A DNA stretch of 50,000 nucleotides from Tubiluchus corallicola (GCA_030141605.1 JAQGDQ010000237.1:2501-52500); one strand, 5' to 3'; shown: positions 1 through 10,852, counted from the first letter of the stretch. The notes: generated by a model not told the origin, from the letters alone. Program-made: numbers and translations.

Positions 1-126
1 GTTCACTCATGGTCCTCGGGTCTATTGTTATCAAGTTGTTATTGACAGAACAATATGAATAAAGCATTATGTAAAAAATTTCAATACATCTACATTTGAA
101 CCAAAATGTTTTGTCATCTTTTTCAG

Positions 127-198
127 GGATTTATCCGGTAACAAAATTAACAGTCTACATGCGGGAACTTTTGCCCACAGTTCAGGCGTCACATCCTT
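127..198 (+). CDS. RXFP-like exon: leucine-rich repeat
   Basis: A 72-nt exon between a TTTCAG acceptor and a GTAAGT donor, with phase-2 borders. It encodes one LRR starting DLSGNKI. One-repeat 72-nt exons of this phase are typical of LGR genes. The preceding bases 1-126 are intron. Confidence 0.88.
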
Positions 199-3100
199 GT
201 AAGTAGCATCTATGAATTATTCATGGATTTTAAAAATCCACTGTTTTATTAAACTCATTATGTAATTGCTGCACGCTGTGCTTGAGAGATGAGATTCGTA
301 TATGAGTTTAACAGCTTACTAAAGTGATCTGTCAGTCTGTCATTTTTGACAGCGGGAAGTAGTTTTAGAAATCTTTGAATTTTTCTTCTCCTTCTACAGG
401 CAGTAAAGATTTCTGTTTATTTAACATTTGTTCAATTCAGCCAGTTGTGTATTTATACGATTTACACCACAAAACACTTATACGCATATGTAGGCATTTT
501 GATTCAAACTGCTTGTGGTATGTTAAAAACATACCTGACGGTGACATGTTTACCAAAGTTCCAACAGTTTATAAGTGCAAGCTTCCCTTCTGAATTGCGG
601 GCTGCTATAACAGCAAGTTGCCTGACTCGCCTTGTTATTTTCACTCTTCTACAAGCAGTGAAGTAGGTCTGCTTCGGAGTTTTTCAGACCGAAATAATGC
701 ATTGTTTTACATTTGAATGGTTTATAGTAGTGTGACTACGTGTTTTCACATCGATACAGCCACCGCAACTTAAAGGGAGTCTTGCATTACATTCCCATAT
801 GCTTTCCTGTGTATCGTACATCTGTTGTAATTATAACTTGGAGCAACATTAAGTTAAATGCCCATCTTTTACCCATCTTCCCTTAATTAAGATTTAAAGC
901 AGATGCGATTTATAATGTCAGAAATTCACTTTAAATGCTTTTTTTTTCAGGCACTTGCAGAACAACCCACTGACTAGTCTGCCACCTAAGCTGTTCAACA
1001 ATATGACCAAACTCAAGTCACTGTAAGTTATTTAGCGCTGATTAGAAAAAGAAAAGTGCCACAGTTCACACTTACAGAGTAACTCGCAGCTAGTTTTACA
1101 CTCTAGTCTCATCACGCTTGCGAGTTACTTGATGAGTTTCTTGCAATGAATAGAAAAGTGAGTGTCAGCTCAGCGCTTACAGAGTAACTCGCAGCTAGTT
1201 TCACACTCTAATCTAAACACACTTGCGAGTTACTTGGCGAGATAACTCATTAGTTTGAACGCGCCATTAGAATGGTGACAGAAATGTCCATACGTAGGTG
1301 TGCTCATCTTGCTAAATTTGTTTTAGGAACTTGGGAGGAATAAGAATAAATAATATCAACATGGAGATGTTTCATAAGCTAAAACTGCACTTCATGTAAG
1401 TAGTATATTATAGTATAGTTTGTTTATTATAGTGTCGTCTTTAATTTACTACAATTTAAAACTGATAAAAGTATGCACAGTTACACTAAAATAAAAGCCA
1501 CTCTATTGACAGAGTTATGAGACACGTTAAAAATCATTAAAAATTATCATTTTTCATATAAATTAAAACAGTCATTAAACAAACATTGAAACATATCATT
1601 ACACTAGTTAAAAAAATCTTCTTTCCAGCATTAGGTGGTAGGTTTTGGCACGTTCCATCGCTAGGTAGCAAGTTTTAGCACATTCTGTCGCTAGGTGGCA
1701 GGTTTTGGCAGGTTGCATCGCTAGGTGGCAGGTTTTGGCACGTTGCATCGCTAGGTGGCAGGTTTTGGCACGTTCCGTCGCTAGGTGGCAGGTTTTGGCA
1801 TGTTCCAAATCATACAGATGTCACTACATTATGTATATTACTATTACACCGCACTGTTAACTAAAATTGTATTAAAGATAGTGTAATTTTAATAATAACA
1901 CAATTGAAACCTTATGGCTTTCTTATTTCAGATATTTCATCGAGTTCGACTACTGCAGTTATGCTCCCCACGTGTTAGTCTGCAAACCCAACACAGACGG
2001 AATCTCTTCAATTGAGCAGTTATTAGCCAATCACGTTCTTAGAGTCTGCGTCTGGGTGATGGCGTTGATCACGTGCCTTGGCAACCTGACAGTAGCGCTG
2101 AGTAGGCTCATGATTCGAGAAGAATACAAGATACATTCGTTTTTCATAAAAAACCTGTGTGGTTAGTAGAAAGTGAATCTCGTTTATACAGAATTTTTTC
2201 TCCTGTATTCCAGTGCTGCTGTATGCTGTGTGTTTAGCTACATGTAGGCATGTTTGGCTGCATGATGGAATGAAGTAAAGGTCTAATGTGTGATATGTTT
2301 ATCAACAAATTCATTCTTTGATAAACAGAACATTAGTTCCTGGTTGACATCTGACAAATAGTAAAAGCTCCTGGATGTAAGCAAGATAAATTTAGTCGTG
2401 AGGCATCTAATAAAGCTTTCTGAAAGCTGAAGCTTCGGCTCCTCGCGCCATCTAGCGATAAAAAATACAAATCACTTGCTTGCTTTAGAAAACATCAGCT
2501 TATAATGCCTGTTATAAGTTGAGCATAAATTATATTTATATAGTTAGGCAAGGTTGTGCTTGGTTAAACAAGAATGGATGACGATTGGGAACATGTTTTA
2601 CAGGAGTTCATCTCCCATACTGTGTTGAGCTAGCTGTTCATGGAAGACTGATATATATTCAGGAAGATCCTTGTCCCATTGCAGCTATGTTTATCAGCTG
2701 TTAGCTATCCCTGACGATGAGTTGCTGTACATAAAAAACAGTTGCTGTACCTCTCAATTCACAGGTGTTCAGTTGTGATGTAGTGCATACTTTCAAGATC
2801 TTGTATATGAGCACAGCAGTAAACTTGAAATTTGAATTTTAAACTGAAAATGTGCCCAGGTTTTGTTTATCACACTGAATATTGTATAGTGGCATGGTAC
2901 TTCATTTTTTGCTTTGGAAACACGCACAATGCGGTCATGGAATGCTCAAAAGTATGTTCAGTTCTAACTTCATCACTAAGTTTTTAACCATTTAACCATT
3001 TTAACCATTTTTAATCTTTTAAGTAGCAGAAACACTTTGGCATTATTATAGGTGTTAAAATGTATATTTTTACTGCACTTCAAAATGGGGTAGAATATGA

Positions 3101-6100
3101 AAAATCTTCCTGTTTTCATTTAATTATGGATTGATATGGACAGATTGTATATGGAATCTTCCAGTTAATCAACCAGATTACTGCTTTAGAAAGGTTTCCA
3201 GCTAAGAAGTAGCCGTTTAAGTATTAACTTAAAACAGCAGTTTTTGTATTATTAGTACTTTTATCAAATTCCATTCTCAACAACAGTTTCATTCTTTTTC
3301 AGCTTCGGACTTTTTAATGGGTATTTATCTGTTTGTGATTGGAGCGCAAGATTTGAAGTACAGAGACGAGTATTTGATCCACGCACGAGAGTGGATGCAG
3401 AGTCATGGATGCCAAGTAAGTTATAAGTATTGCTGATCAGTCTTAAATTTTACTGTAAAATTGTGCATTATGCATGTGGGCGGAGCTTTACTCTTTAAAG
3501 TGGAGCTTTACAATGCAATACAATGCTAGTACAAACAGAGCGCCAAGAAGACTATGTCTTGTGGTGCCGAGTATTTATTTTTAATGTAAGATTGCACTTG
3601 TGGGCGGAGCTTTACTCTTTAAAGTGGAGCTTTGCTTACAATGCAATACAATGTTAGTACAAACAGAGCGCCAAGAAGACTATCTCTTGTGGTGCCAAAT
3701 ATTTATTTTTAATGTAAGATTGCACTTGTGGGCGGAGCTTCACTCTTTCAAGTGGAGATTTGCTTACAATACATTACAATGCTAGTACAACAGATTGTAG
3801 TACTCAGCCTTTACTTTTTTAACTAAAATTGCATTTGTGGGCGGAGCTTTACTAATTGAAGCGGAGCTTTAGTTGTATTATAACTATTATAAATTTGTAC
3901 TTTAACTATTACAAAGGTAATAGAGAAACTTGGGAACAGCCCAGTTTTGGAATTTTGGCACTTTACTCTCTTGATAAACACAAAAATCACTTGGAGTGCC
4001 AGTGGCTTAACTGCATGAGGCAAATAATTGTAAAAAAGAAACATTTGCTACTTGATGCCTTTTGTCTTTTTTAGGTCATTGGATTCATAGCGATGACGTC
4101 TTGCGAGGTATCCATTTTGATTCTCACTTTCATGTCGGTGGAAAGATTCCTCTGCATTGTCTGCCCTTTTGCACCACACGTATCATCTATTAGGACTGCT
4201 AGTATTTTCATGTTGTCCATATGGATAGTCGGCTTACTGTTAGCCGTTGTGCCGTTGTCGTCTTCGGAATTCTTTGGCAACTTTTACGGCACGAATGGCA
4301 TATGTTTTCCGTTACATATCGACAATCCAAAAATGATTGGCTGGCAGTACTCGGCCTTCGTGTTTCTAGGCGTCAACTTTTTGGCCTTTACTGTCATATC
4401 AGCCAGTTATGTGGGCATGTTCGTTGGTATAATGAGAACAAGGAAGGCAACCACTGTGTACAAAAAGGATGACATGACTTTTGCCTTGCGGTTTTTCTTC
4501 ATTGTGCTCACCGACGCCCTCTGTTGGATTCCAATTATTATTGTAAAGATCTTAGCCTTCAGCATTTCAATACCAGGTAAGTTTATCACTTCCTTCCCTC
4601 TTCTTACAAGGAGCTTTACTTACTTGGTTGCAGTATATGTGGTGAAGGCTTCTAGTAGGATGCCTGCCATAGCTGTTAGCTTATGTGACGGGTTGGATGG
4701 TTGAAGTCTCTTCAGGATTTCTACTGTCAGTTGACTAAACAAGTCAGTTTAGTTAGACAATAAGATTCTTAACATTTTAGTTATAAAATCTCCTTTTCCA
4801 ACTAATAATACAGCATCATAATTTATTTTTGATGCTTGATATAATAAGCAAGCAAGCAAGCAATCAAGCAACTCACTAACCAGCAGTCTAGCAAATCATC
4901 TAACCAGCCAATCAGCCGATTATCCATCAATAACCCAACTACCTATCTAGCTGACCAGTCAACACAAACCAACAAATCAACCAGACAACAAACTAACCAA
5001 CCAATCTGCCAACCACTAACCAGTCAGTCAAGCCACCCTGCCAAAAACCAAGCAACCAACTGACCAACAACTAACCAGCTAGCCAGCCAACCAACTAACC
5101 ATCCAACCAACCATTCAACCAACCAACAACCAACCAGCCAGCCAACCAACCAACCATTCAACCAACAACCAACTAACCAACCAACCAGCCAATCATCCAC
5201 CACCTAGTTAACTAACTAACTAAGCAACTAGCCAGGCAGCCAGTTGATTGACCGACCAACTGACTAACCAGCCTGCCATTTGGCCAGCCAACTTGCCACC
5301 CAAGCATCTAATAATCAACTGCTTCCAATACCCAATTAAATAAGCAATTAAAATCCAAACTGTTTGATTCATTAATTCCTTTATTAATCTTCAGATTTTT
5401 TTCTCCTTTCACAGCTACGTTGTATGCGTGGATAGCAGTATTTATTCTCCCAATCAACAGTGCCATTAATCCACTCCTGTACACACTCAGTACAACCGCA
5501 TTTAAGACGAAAGTGAAAAAGCGTGTACGCCTTCCAAGCCTTAGTAGATCGTTCCACGGAAATGGGGAGCTACATATGTTCCGAAAAAACGGTAATTATT
5601 AACTAATTATACTAAGTTTGTATTTTTGTTGTGAATATAAAATAACGTCAATAAATATTATAGTGATTTTTATTGCTATGAAGATCGAGGTGAGTAGTCA
5701 AACTGATATGGTATTTGTTTAAGAACCTGATGTTATGCAACATTGAACCTGGTCATTTAATAGTTGATTGACCACCAGGTACAGTACTCTTTCTGGAAAG
5801 TTTCATCTGTTACATTTGGCTGCTTTTCTTCGTGAGAGATGCACTTGTCCAAACGTGGCTGACACCTCTGCTGGTTCAGTTTCTCATCTTAGAGGGTTAT
5901 ATTTCATAATGAGGTAGGTACCTATCCTACCACAATTAGCTGAGTTTCCGCTTGCAGAGTGTCAAATTGTATAAAAAGGTTTCGTTGATTTTTAAATTTA
6001 TGTTAAATATTTTAATCACAGTTTTTGTTGATCTACCCCCCCATCTTATGACATTAATGCAGGCCAACAAAACAAATTTTTTTGTATTTTTGAGCCTCGG

Positions 6101-6271
6101 TTTTAGAGGGGAAGGTGGTGCTTGTTGATACTCTGAGTAAGTGTGGAATAATTTGTTGTGTAATTTTCAGTTCGAGGTGGCGCCATCTCACTGTCAACAA
6201 CAGCACCCATTCCGGACGAAGACGGCGAATGTACCAAGATGAACGACATTCATTTTGTAAATGCTGTGTAG
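127..6271 (+). CDS. Relaxin-receptor-like LRR GPCR (RXFP1/2 / LGR3 type), 3' eight exons, 5' partial
   Basis: Seen: eight exons with GT-AG borders (127-198, 951-1022, 1327-1395, 1932-2161, 3303-3415, 4075-4576, 5415-5591, 6171-6271) join in one frame for 444 codons plus stop. Order: three leucine-rich repeats, a hinge with CSYAPHV and CKPNTDGISS, TM1 with CLGN, TM2 with ASDFLMG (D2.50), TM3 followed by VERF in place of DRY, ECL2 with NFYGTNGICFP, TM6 with FTDALCWIP, TM7 with NSAINPLLY, then a short tail. Known: these are hallmarks of type C LGRs, the receptors for relaxin/insulin-like peptides, which sit in the plasma membrane and mostly act through Gs. Inferred: the signal peptide, LDLa module and earlier LRRs lie left of base 1. 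No frameshift or stop interrupts the exons, so the gene looks functional. Introns carry minisatellites and repeat copies. RXFP1, RXFP2 and invertebrate LGR3 cannot be separated here. Confidence 0.93.
951..1022 (+). CDS. RXFP-like exon: leucine-rich repeat
   Basis: A 72-nt exon after a long pyrimidine tract and CAG, ending at GTAAGT. It encodes an LRR with HLQNNPLTSLP and a potential N-glycosylation site NNMT. It has the same phase as its neighbours, so its loss or gain would keep the frame. Confidence 0.92.
1055..1275. repeat. Dispersed repeat family D, copy 1 (RXFP intron)
   Basis: Contains two diverged copies of a block around CAGAGTAACTCGCAGCTAG and ends TTTGAACGCGCCATTA. A related segment lies at 8420-8755, so this is a dispersed repeat of unknown class. 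Confidence 0.6.
1327..1395 (+). CDS. RXFP-like exon: last leucine-rich repeat
   Basis: A 69-nt exon, one codon shorter than the two before it, bounded by TTTTAG and GTAAGT. It encodes NLGGIRINNINMEMFHKL, matching the terminal LRR that leads into the hinge in RXFP proteins. The codon split AT|A continues into the next exon. Confidence 0.9.
1628..1807. repeat. 30-bp minisatellite, 6 units
   Basis: Six units of 30 bp with core GCTAGGTGGCAGGTTTTGGC (phase markers at 1632, 1662, 1692 and so on). It lies in the intron before the RXFP hinge exon. The minus strand is open only because 30 is a multiple of 3. Confidence 0.95.
1932..2161 (+). CDS. RXFP-like exon: hinge, TM1 and start of TM2
   Basis: This 230-nt exon encodes the hinge with its conserved cysteines (CSYAPHVLVC), the KPNTDGISS motif and TM1 with CLGN, and ends at the start of TM2 (IKNLC). 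The donor is GTTAGT, in phase 1. Confidence 0.95.
2735..3100 (+). repeat. Dispersed repeat family B, copy 1 (RXFP intron)
   Basis: Shares ordered blocks with 17200-17420, 33185-33780 and, inverted, 42325-42905: GTGATGTAGTGCA, a run with AACACGC, and TATGTTCAGTT, ending near GAATATGAAAAATC. Non-coding; probably an old non-autonomous element. Confidence 0.7.
3303..3415 (+). CDS. RXFP-like exon: TM2 and first extracellular loop
   Basis: This 113-nt exon begins by completing an Ala codon and reads ASDFLMGIYLFVIGAQDLKY, the RXFP TM2 signature with D2.50. It ends with GCQ, which holds the TM3 cysteine that normally bonds to ECL2. The donor is GTAAGT, in phase 0. Confidence 0.95.
3455..3885. repeat. 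Long-unit tandem repeat, about 3.5 units
   Basis: The motif GTGGGCGGAGCTT recurs at 3476, 3600, 3728 and 3837 (spacings 124, 128 and 109), with shared flanks such as GAGCGCCAAGAAGACTAT. It lies in the intron between the TM2 and TM3 exons. Confidence 0.93.
4075..4576 (+). CDS. RXFP-like exon: TM3 to TM6
   Basis: The largest exon (502 nt) begins VIGFIAMTSCEVS (TM3), then VERFLCIVCPF, TM4, ECL2 with NFYGTNGICFP, TM5 and TM6 with FFFIVLTDALCWIPI. It ends at the donor CCAG|GTAAGT. Acceptor TTTTTTAG lies at 4069-4074. Confidence 0.96.
4845..5290. repeat. Degenerate AACC/AGCC tetranucleotide tract
   Basis: About 440 bp of drifting CAAGCAAG, AACCAACC and AGCCAACC words in the intron between the TM6 and TM7 exons. 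This is an aged microsatellite. Confidence 0.9.
5415..5591 (+). CDS. RXFP-like exon: TM7 and proximal C-tail
   Basis: This 177-nt exon encodes YAWIAVFILPINSAINPLLY (TM7 with NPxxY) and a basic juxtamembrane tail. The donor is CG|GTAATT, in phase 1. Confidence 0.93.
5700..5945 (+). mobile_element. 5S-rRNA-derived SINE (SINE3-like), copy 1, inside RXFP intron
   Basis: The head reads like the internal promoter half of 5S rRNA: GCAACATTGAACCTGGTCA, then TAGTTGATTGACCACCAGG. The tail TTAGAGGGTTAT...CCTATCCTACCACAA is shared with 21420-21490 and 26325-26385. Known: SINE3 elements carry a 5S-like pol III promoter. The left edge is approximate. Confidence 0.6.
6171..6271 (+). CDS. RXFP-like terminal exon with stop
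   Basis: After TAATTTTCAG the frame continues for 33 codons (VRGGAISLSTTAPIPDEDGE and on) to TAG at 6269-6271. Phase and frame agree with the TM7 exon. I see no canonical AATAAA close downstream, so the 3' end of the mRNA is undetermined. Confidence 0.72.
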
Positions 6272-7334
6272 TGGACTATTTAAAGCTCATGAATTTGAGC
6301 ATGAATGTGTGCTTGTGCGTGTGGTGTGCATGCGTGTATATTCAGTGTATAGCTTATTGCCAGGTTGCATTAATATTTGTGCATAACAGAAAATACAAGG
6401 TAACTGTAAATAACATTAAGCAAATCAAAAGCTGATTGTATTTGCATGTTGTGAATATGTGTGCTTGCATAGCAAAATCGTCCATAAGGCTATTAAGCTT
6501 TTCTAGTTATTCACATCCCGAATCTCCATTTCATAAGGATCATTTTGATACCAAGTTCATCTCTCTATGTTATTTCTAAGCTGAGATAACCCATGTTGAA
6601 GTTTAGGTGCAGGCTACGCAGTGAAAAACAATCTTAAGAAAATCGCTGTTAAAGTTAGCCATTGTTTTTTGTCGCGTTTCTACAAAGCACTTAGCAACCG
6701 CGCCAATGTTTGTTGTTATGAACTTTGTAAAAGCACATTGAAGTTATGTTTAAATCCAGTAGATGGCTTTTGCTGACGAAGATTTGGGCTTGTGAACAGA
6801 AAAAAACCTGAAGCAAAATGGTGCTTCCACGAGCTACTATAGGAGTTTTGAAAATACAAGTTTTTTACAATTGCTGTACTAGTTTCTAGCCAGAAAAGCG
6901 AGTAAGGAATTATAAAATTAGATTTTTATTATTTTTAAACATTTTCTTGATAATTTAATGCTAGGATATAAAAGTCCAAAATATTTAGCGTTGGTTTTTA
7001 TAAAAAACAAAAAAAATGATATTTGTCCAAATTTTTGGTGCATTCTACTTTGAAGTTTGAAGCATCATAACGTAGTTTTAAGTATGCCGACTTATGGATG
7101 GTTTTGGTTTGCAAGCATACATATAATTCTGTTAACAGTCTACTGTTTTGTAGATTGTCCATCAAGCGACAGCAAAAACCATTCAACACTTAGAGTTAGT
7201 ACTGGCAAAGTAACATACGTGCAATATTTGTAATGACACGGTAATTAATTGGACTTTAACTTCATCATACCGGTCAGAGTCTAGAAAACTTGATGAATTA
7301 TTAAAGTCGTTATATTGACAGAAAAAATCTAAAC
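6272..7334. other. Intergenic, no feature recognised
   Basis: 3' flank of the RXFP-like gene. AT-rich, with short ORFs that resemble nothing known and no clear polyadenylation signal. Confidence 0.6.
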
Positions 7335-7415
7335 TTCAGCTCAGGAATCGAACCCGTGGCCTTCTGAAGACATTTATTCCAGGCCACAGTTGTATTCAGT
7401 CTGCCGCATATTATT
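7335..7415 (-). mobile_element. tRNA-like SINE head (degenerate)
   Basis: On the minus strand, GGGTTCGATTCCT (7343-7355) matches a pol III B box, with an A-box-like GCGGCAGACTG upstream at a tRNA-like distance. No closed cloverleaf forms, so this is a tRNA-derived SINE head and not a tRNA gene. Confidence 0.45.
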
Positions 7416-7764
7416 AGCTAATTATTTAAGATGCAAATGTTTGATAACTGAAATTGACTGATCTAGATGCATAGGTGCTGTTGAAAATTTTAGCAAAGCT
7501 TTTTTTACTAGTTGGCTTCATTTTTGCACAATTTTGGTTTCAAAGTGATGATCGTAGTTGTTGGTCCCAAATGAGCTGTGACAAGACTTACATTTTATTA
7601 CGAATATGTAATTAAAGTCATAATGAGGAAGTAATATATATATATGTATTCAATGGCATACAGTATTAATTCCTAACTGTACTATTATTATACTTGCATT
7701 ACGTGTAAAAACATTATGTTTAATTAACGGTCAAATATAGCATAATTTATGAAGTTTCAGTTTT

Positions 7765-7849
7765 ACACGAAAACAGAATGAAAATGCTCCAACTAAGATT
7801 CTCTGATACTTCTAACTTTTTCTTGGTGGTTTTTGTAAGAGGAAATCGG
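7765..7849. repeat. 85-bp direct repeat, copy 1
   Basis: Nearly identical (about two mismatches) to 10209-10293, starting ACACGAAAACAGAATG and ending AGAGGAAATCGG. The second copy lies inside a family A element. Confidence 0.9.
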
Positions 7850-8419
7850 ATGCGAAGGTGTCATTTCCCATAAAAAGTCTGGAACATTATTTCGCACGTT
7901 TTACTCGCTAGATGACGCCAGCAACATTCAGTCCTTAAACATGGCAGTGTTAGCGTCGGATTATCACGTGTAGCATTGTTTACAACTTGGGCGTCACAGA
8001 AAGGACGCGTTATTTAAGGAAGCTGTTGGTAGCACTTCGTTTAGCCTGCCTCGTCCGAAAATTTTAAAACCGAACAAAATGTTTTTGGGGAAAGATACAA
8101 CTTCGAGACCGATCTCAATAGTAAGGAAGCCACGAAATTTTATAAAATTAGTGTCAAATTTTAAGTTACGGTTAGCCTTTTAAAGCAAATAAAACTTATT
8201 ACATTAAATTGGACCCTTAAACAGTTACATTTTTGAGATTAAAACTTTTTAAGTAAAGATTTGTTCTACTTTGAACAGTTTCACTATTAGTGCATAAAAA
8301 TGTAAAAAATCTACAACGTAGCCGAGATCATTGTATAATGTATAGACAACTAACTGAAATATATCGTATGCAGTAGTAATTTGATTTGAATAATTAACAT
8401 TTATTATGCGTTCTGAACT
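7850..8419. other. Intergenic, no feature recognised
   Basis: Contains a somewhat GC-richer patch near 7900-8060 with CACGTG and several CpG, but no gene or repeat I can name. Confidence 0.5.
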
Positions 8420-8755
8420 CTAGTCCCTTACCGTTCAGACGAATGAGTTTACTGTCGGGAGTTTCTCTCAGACAGCAAACACGCAAGTGTGAACTGCTTT
8501 GCGAGTTTCTGTTTGCAAGTTATTTCAAACTCTCCAGTAGTTACCGCTAGTTGAATTACCGTCTAGTGTGAACACCTCGGTGAGTTACTCTCGACACTTT
8601 TCGCAGTGAATAGAGAAGTGAGTGTCAGCTTGTGGTTGCTGTCGGAGAGTAACTCACAGCAAGTTTTAGAACTCTAGTGTGAACACGAGGCGAGTTACTT
8701 GGCGAATTAACTTGGGAAGAAAACTCGCTAGTTTGAACGCCCTATTACAAGTTAA
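8420..8755. repeat. Dispersed repeat family D, copy 2
   Basis: Shares GAGTAACTC and TTGAACGCC blocks with 1055-1275 in the same orientation. It contains internally repeated arms around AGTGTGAACAC, and its class is unknown. Confidence 0.6.
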
Positions 8756-9484
8756 TTATTTGGATTGTTACAATTTCGAATTTGTTTAAGCTTTTTGTTC
8801 CATTTATTGCACGCTTTTTGTGAAAATTCGTAAACTGAAGTTACTTTGCAATTCGTTTGTACAAATGTATAATTTTGGGCATTAACTAAAACTCGTTGCT
8901 CAGTTTTTCTTTAGTTTGGTTGCTGATTGTCGCACAGCTATGGCAATTTGAGCATCTATGCGACGCTAATATGTAGCCTTTCCATTTTAATAGTAGATTT
9001 CTTATTGTCAATAATGTTTAAATAATTTTATGCTGGAAAACGGGATGATATACACAAAAATCATTGAATTCAGCAATGCAAGAGTCGGTGTGCAATTGTT
9101 AAGTTATCCAAATTGGAAAGGCGTCTCATTTTTGCAGATTTTTTGCAGTTGCAGCAAAGCATGTAAAATTTTCATAACTGAAATCGGATAGTTAAAAATA
9201 CTTGATAACTGATAAGGTATAAATAATAAAGTACGTTGTTTGTGTAATAGAAAGTCTGCTGTTTTTTGGGGGAAGCAAATTAAAGAAATCTTAAAAGATA
9301 GTTTTATAAAATTTAATCTAAGTTTTCTTTGTAGAAACACAAAACACAAACATCATTATTTTTCTTTTTAAAAGTAAAACCAATTTAAATTACAATTAAA
9401 ATCTAAAGGAGAACTTCGGTCTATCGAATGATTTGCTTTGAACAATTAACAACAATAACAGCAATCCTGACTAGACACGATGAA

Positions 9485-9600
9485 ACATTTAATGTGGAGA
9501 TCAGAGACTAACGCTGGGTTTAGTCTGATGACATGCAACGCGTGTTTTTGGAAAGCGGCAGTTCTGAGTTCGAATTCAATCAAGAACAGAGTTTTGAAAA
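9485..9600 (+). mobile_element. tRNA-like SINE head
   Basis: The A-box-like TGGGTTTAGTCTGATGAC is followed about 40 nt later by the B-box GAGTTCGAATTC. The TTTAGTCT core also appears in the minus-strand SINE head at 38165-38285, so the two probably belong to one family. Confidence 0.55.
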
Positions 9601-9799
9601 CGTAGGTTAATTAATAAAATGATATGAGATGATAATGTGAGGTGATTATGTACAAAAATAATTTTGTAAACATGAAATTTGGGAAAGACAAATATGCAAC
9701 AACTGTTCAGATTAGGCCTTGGCCTATACAGGAAATGGGACATTTGGAACACGGATGAGTGAAAATCACTGCAAAATTATATACATATATTAATGAATC

Positions 9800-10725
9800 A
9801 CTTAAAGGACAAGAAAAGGGGCACCTGAAGTAGGTTTCAGAAAAATCGCCTTAAAAATTATATTACTGTACAGCAATTTTATGTATATATCGTACTCGCG
9901 TTAAAAGGAATTTTTGTTTGTTTTCATTTTAAATCTCCCGCAATACTGTTCCGAAGTCGCCATTACATAACGTCATATACGCAAACGTAAATCAGGGGAA
10001 GAAAAGACAATGTTAAATTATGTCCCAAAAAACTTTTCATGCAAATCTATATTACTTGGCTTATCGCGTACCTACTGGAAAGACTTATGTAACTAGACTA
10101 ATAGTTTAAAATGTCGCTGACTTACCCTCCAGGCTGCGCCACTCACTGACCAAATAATCACTTTGACAAGATGCAGTAATTTAAAATTTTGCTTAATTAG
10201 CAACATGTACACGAAAACAGAATGAAAATGCTCTAACTAAGATTCTCTGATACTTCTAACTTTGTCTTGGTGGTTTTTGTAAGAGGAAATCGGCTTTCGC
10301 TTGCTTGCTGGAAAGAGTTATGTAGTTAGAAAAGAAAATTATTAATTATTTAAAATGTTTTCACCATTTGGTAAAACGTCGCTAACTCAACCTCCAGGGT
10401 GCACCACTCACTAACCAAAAACGTATTTTTAATCTTGTTGACAAGATACAGTAATTTAAATTTTTACATAGTTAGTGACATGAGTGCTACGAATGCTCTA
10501 ATTATTTTGCAAAGTTTACACAATATTATCTAAACTTGTATCAAACGACCTGTTGTCAAAATAACTGCGTCTAACGGTCATCGCGGGAGTCTAAATTTAC
10601 ATGTTTTATGCAGCGTGACTGCCGACGCAAGCCCTGTATATAAAAAGGCAGTATGTAAGTGATATAAAATTTCAAGACGAAGTTCTTAAGCTCTTGTGTT
10701 TATGAAGGGTTTTCTTGTGCTTGTT
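9800..10725 (+). mobile_element. Family A non-autonomous element, copy 1 (internally duplicated)
   Basis: The left end ACTTAAAGGACAAGAAAA is roughly the inverse of the right end of family members (TTTTCTTGTTCTTTAAGT at 15002), so the family has terminal inverted repeats of about 18 bp. This copy carries a middle section twice (about 10060-10200 and 10305-10480), separated by the 85-bp repeat 10209-10293. It has no coding capacity. Confidence 0.7.
10209..10293. repeat. 85-bp direct repeat, copy 2
   Basis: Near-identical partner of 7765-7849, sitting at the junction of the internal duplication in family A copy 1. Confidence 0.9.
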
Positions 10726-10852
10726 ACGTTACCCACAGGACAAAGGATTCTCATTAATGCAAATTCATAGCAAATGATATTTTATCAGCTTCGGGTTAAC
10801 TTCATACTACTGTATTCAGTGGAAAAACAACGTGAATTTTCGTCAAAGAAAA

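Noticed and set aside
8080-8121. Possible first coding exon (ATG, 14 codons, then GTAAGG)
   Set aside because: No downstream exon in phase and no family resemblance; a single ATG with a nearby GTAAG is common by chance.
9523-9560. CTGATGA...GGAAAGC resembling a hammerhead ribozyme core
   Set aside because: Six unpaired bases separate stem II from GAAA and no stem III closes; the segment is better explained as a tRNA-like SINE head.
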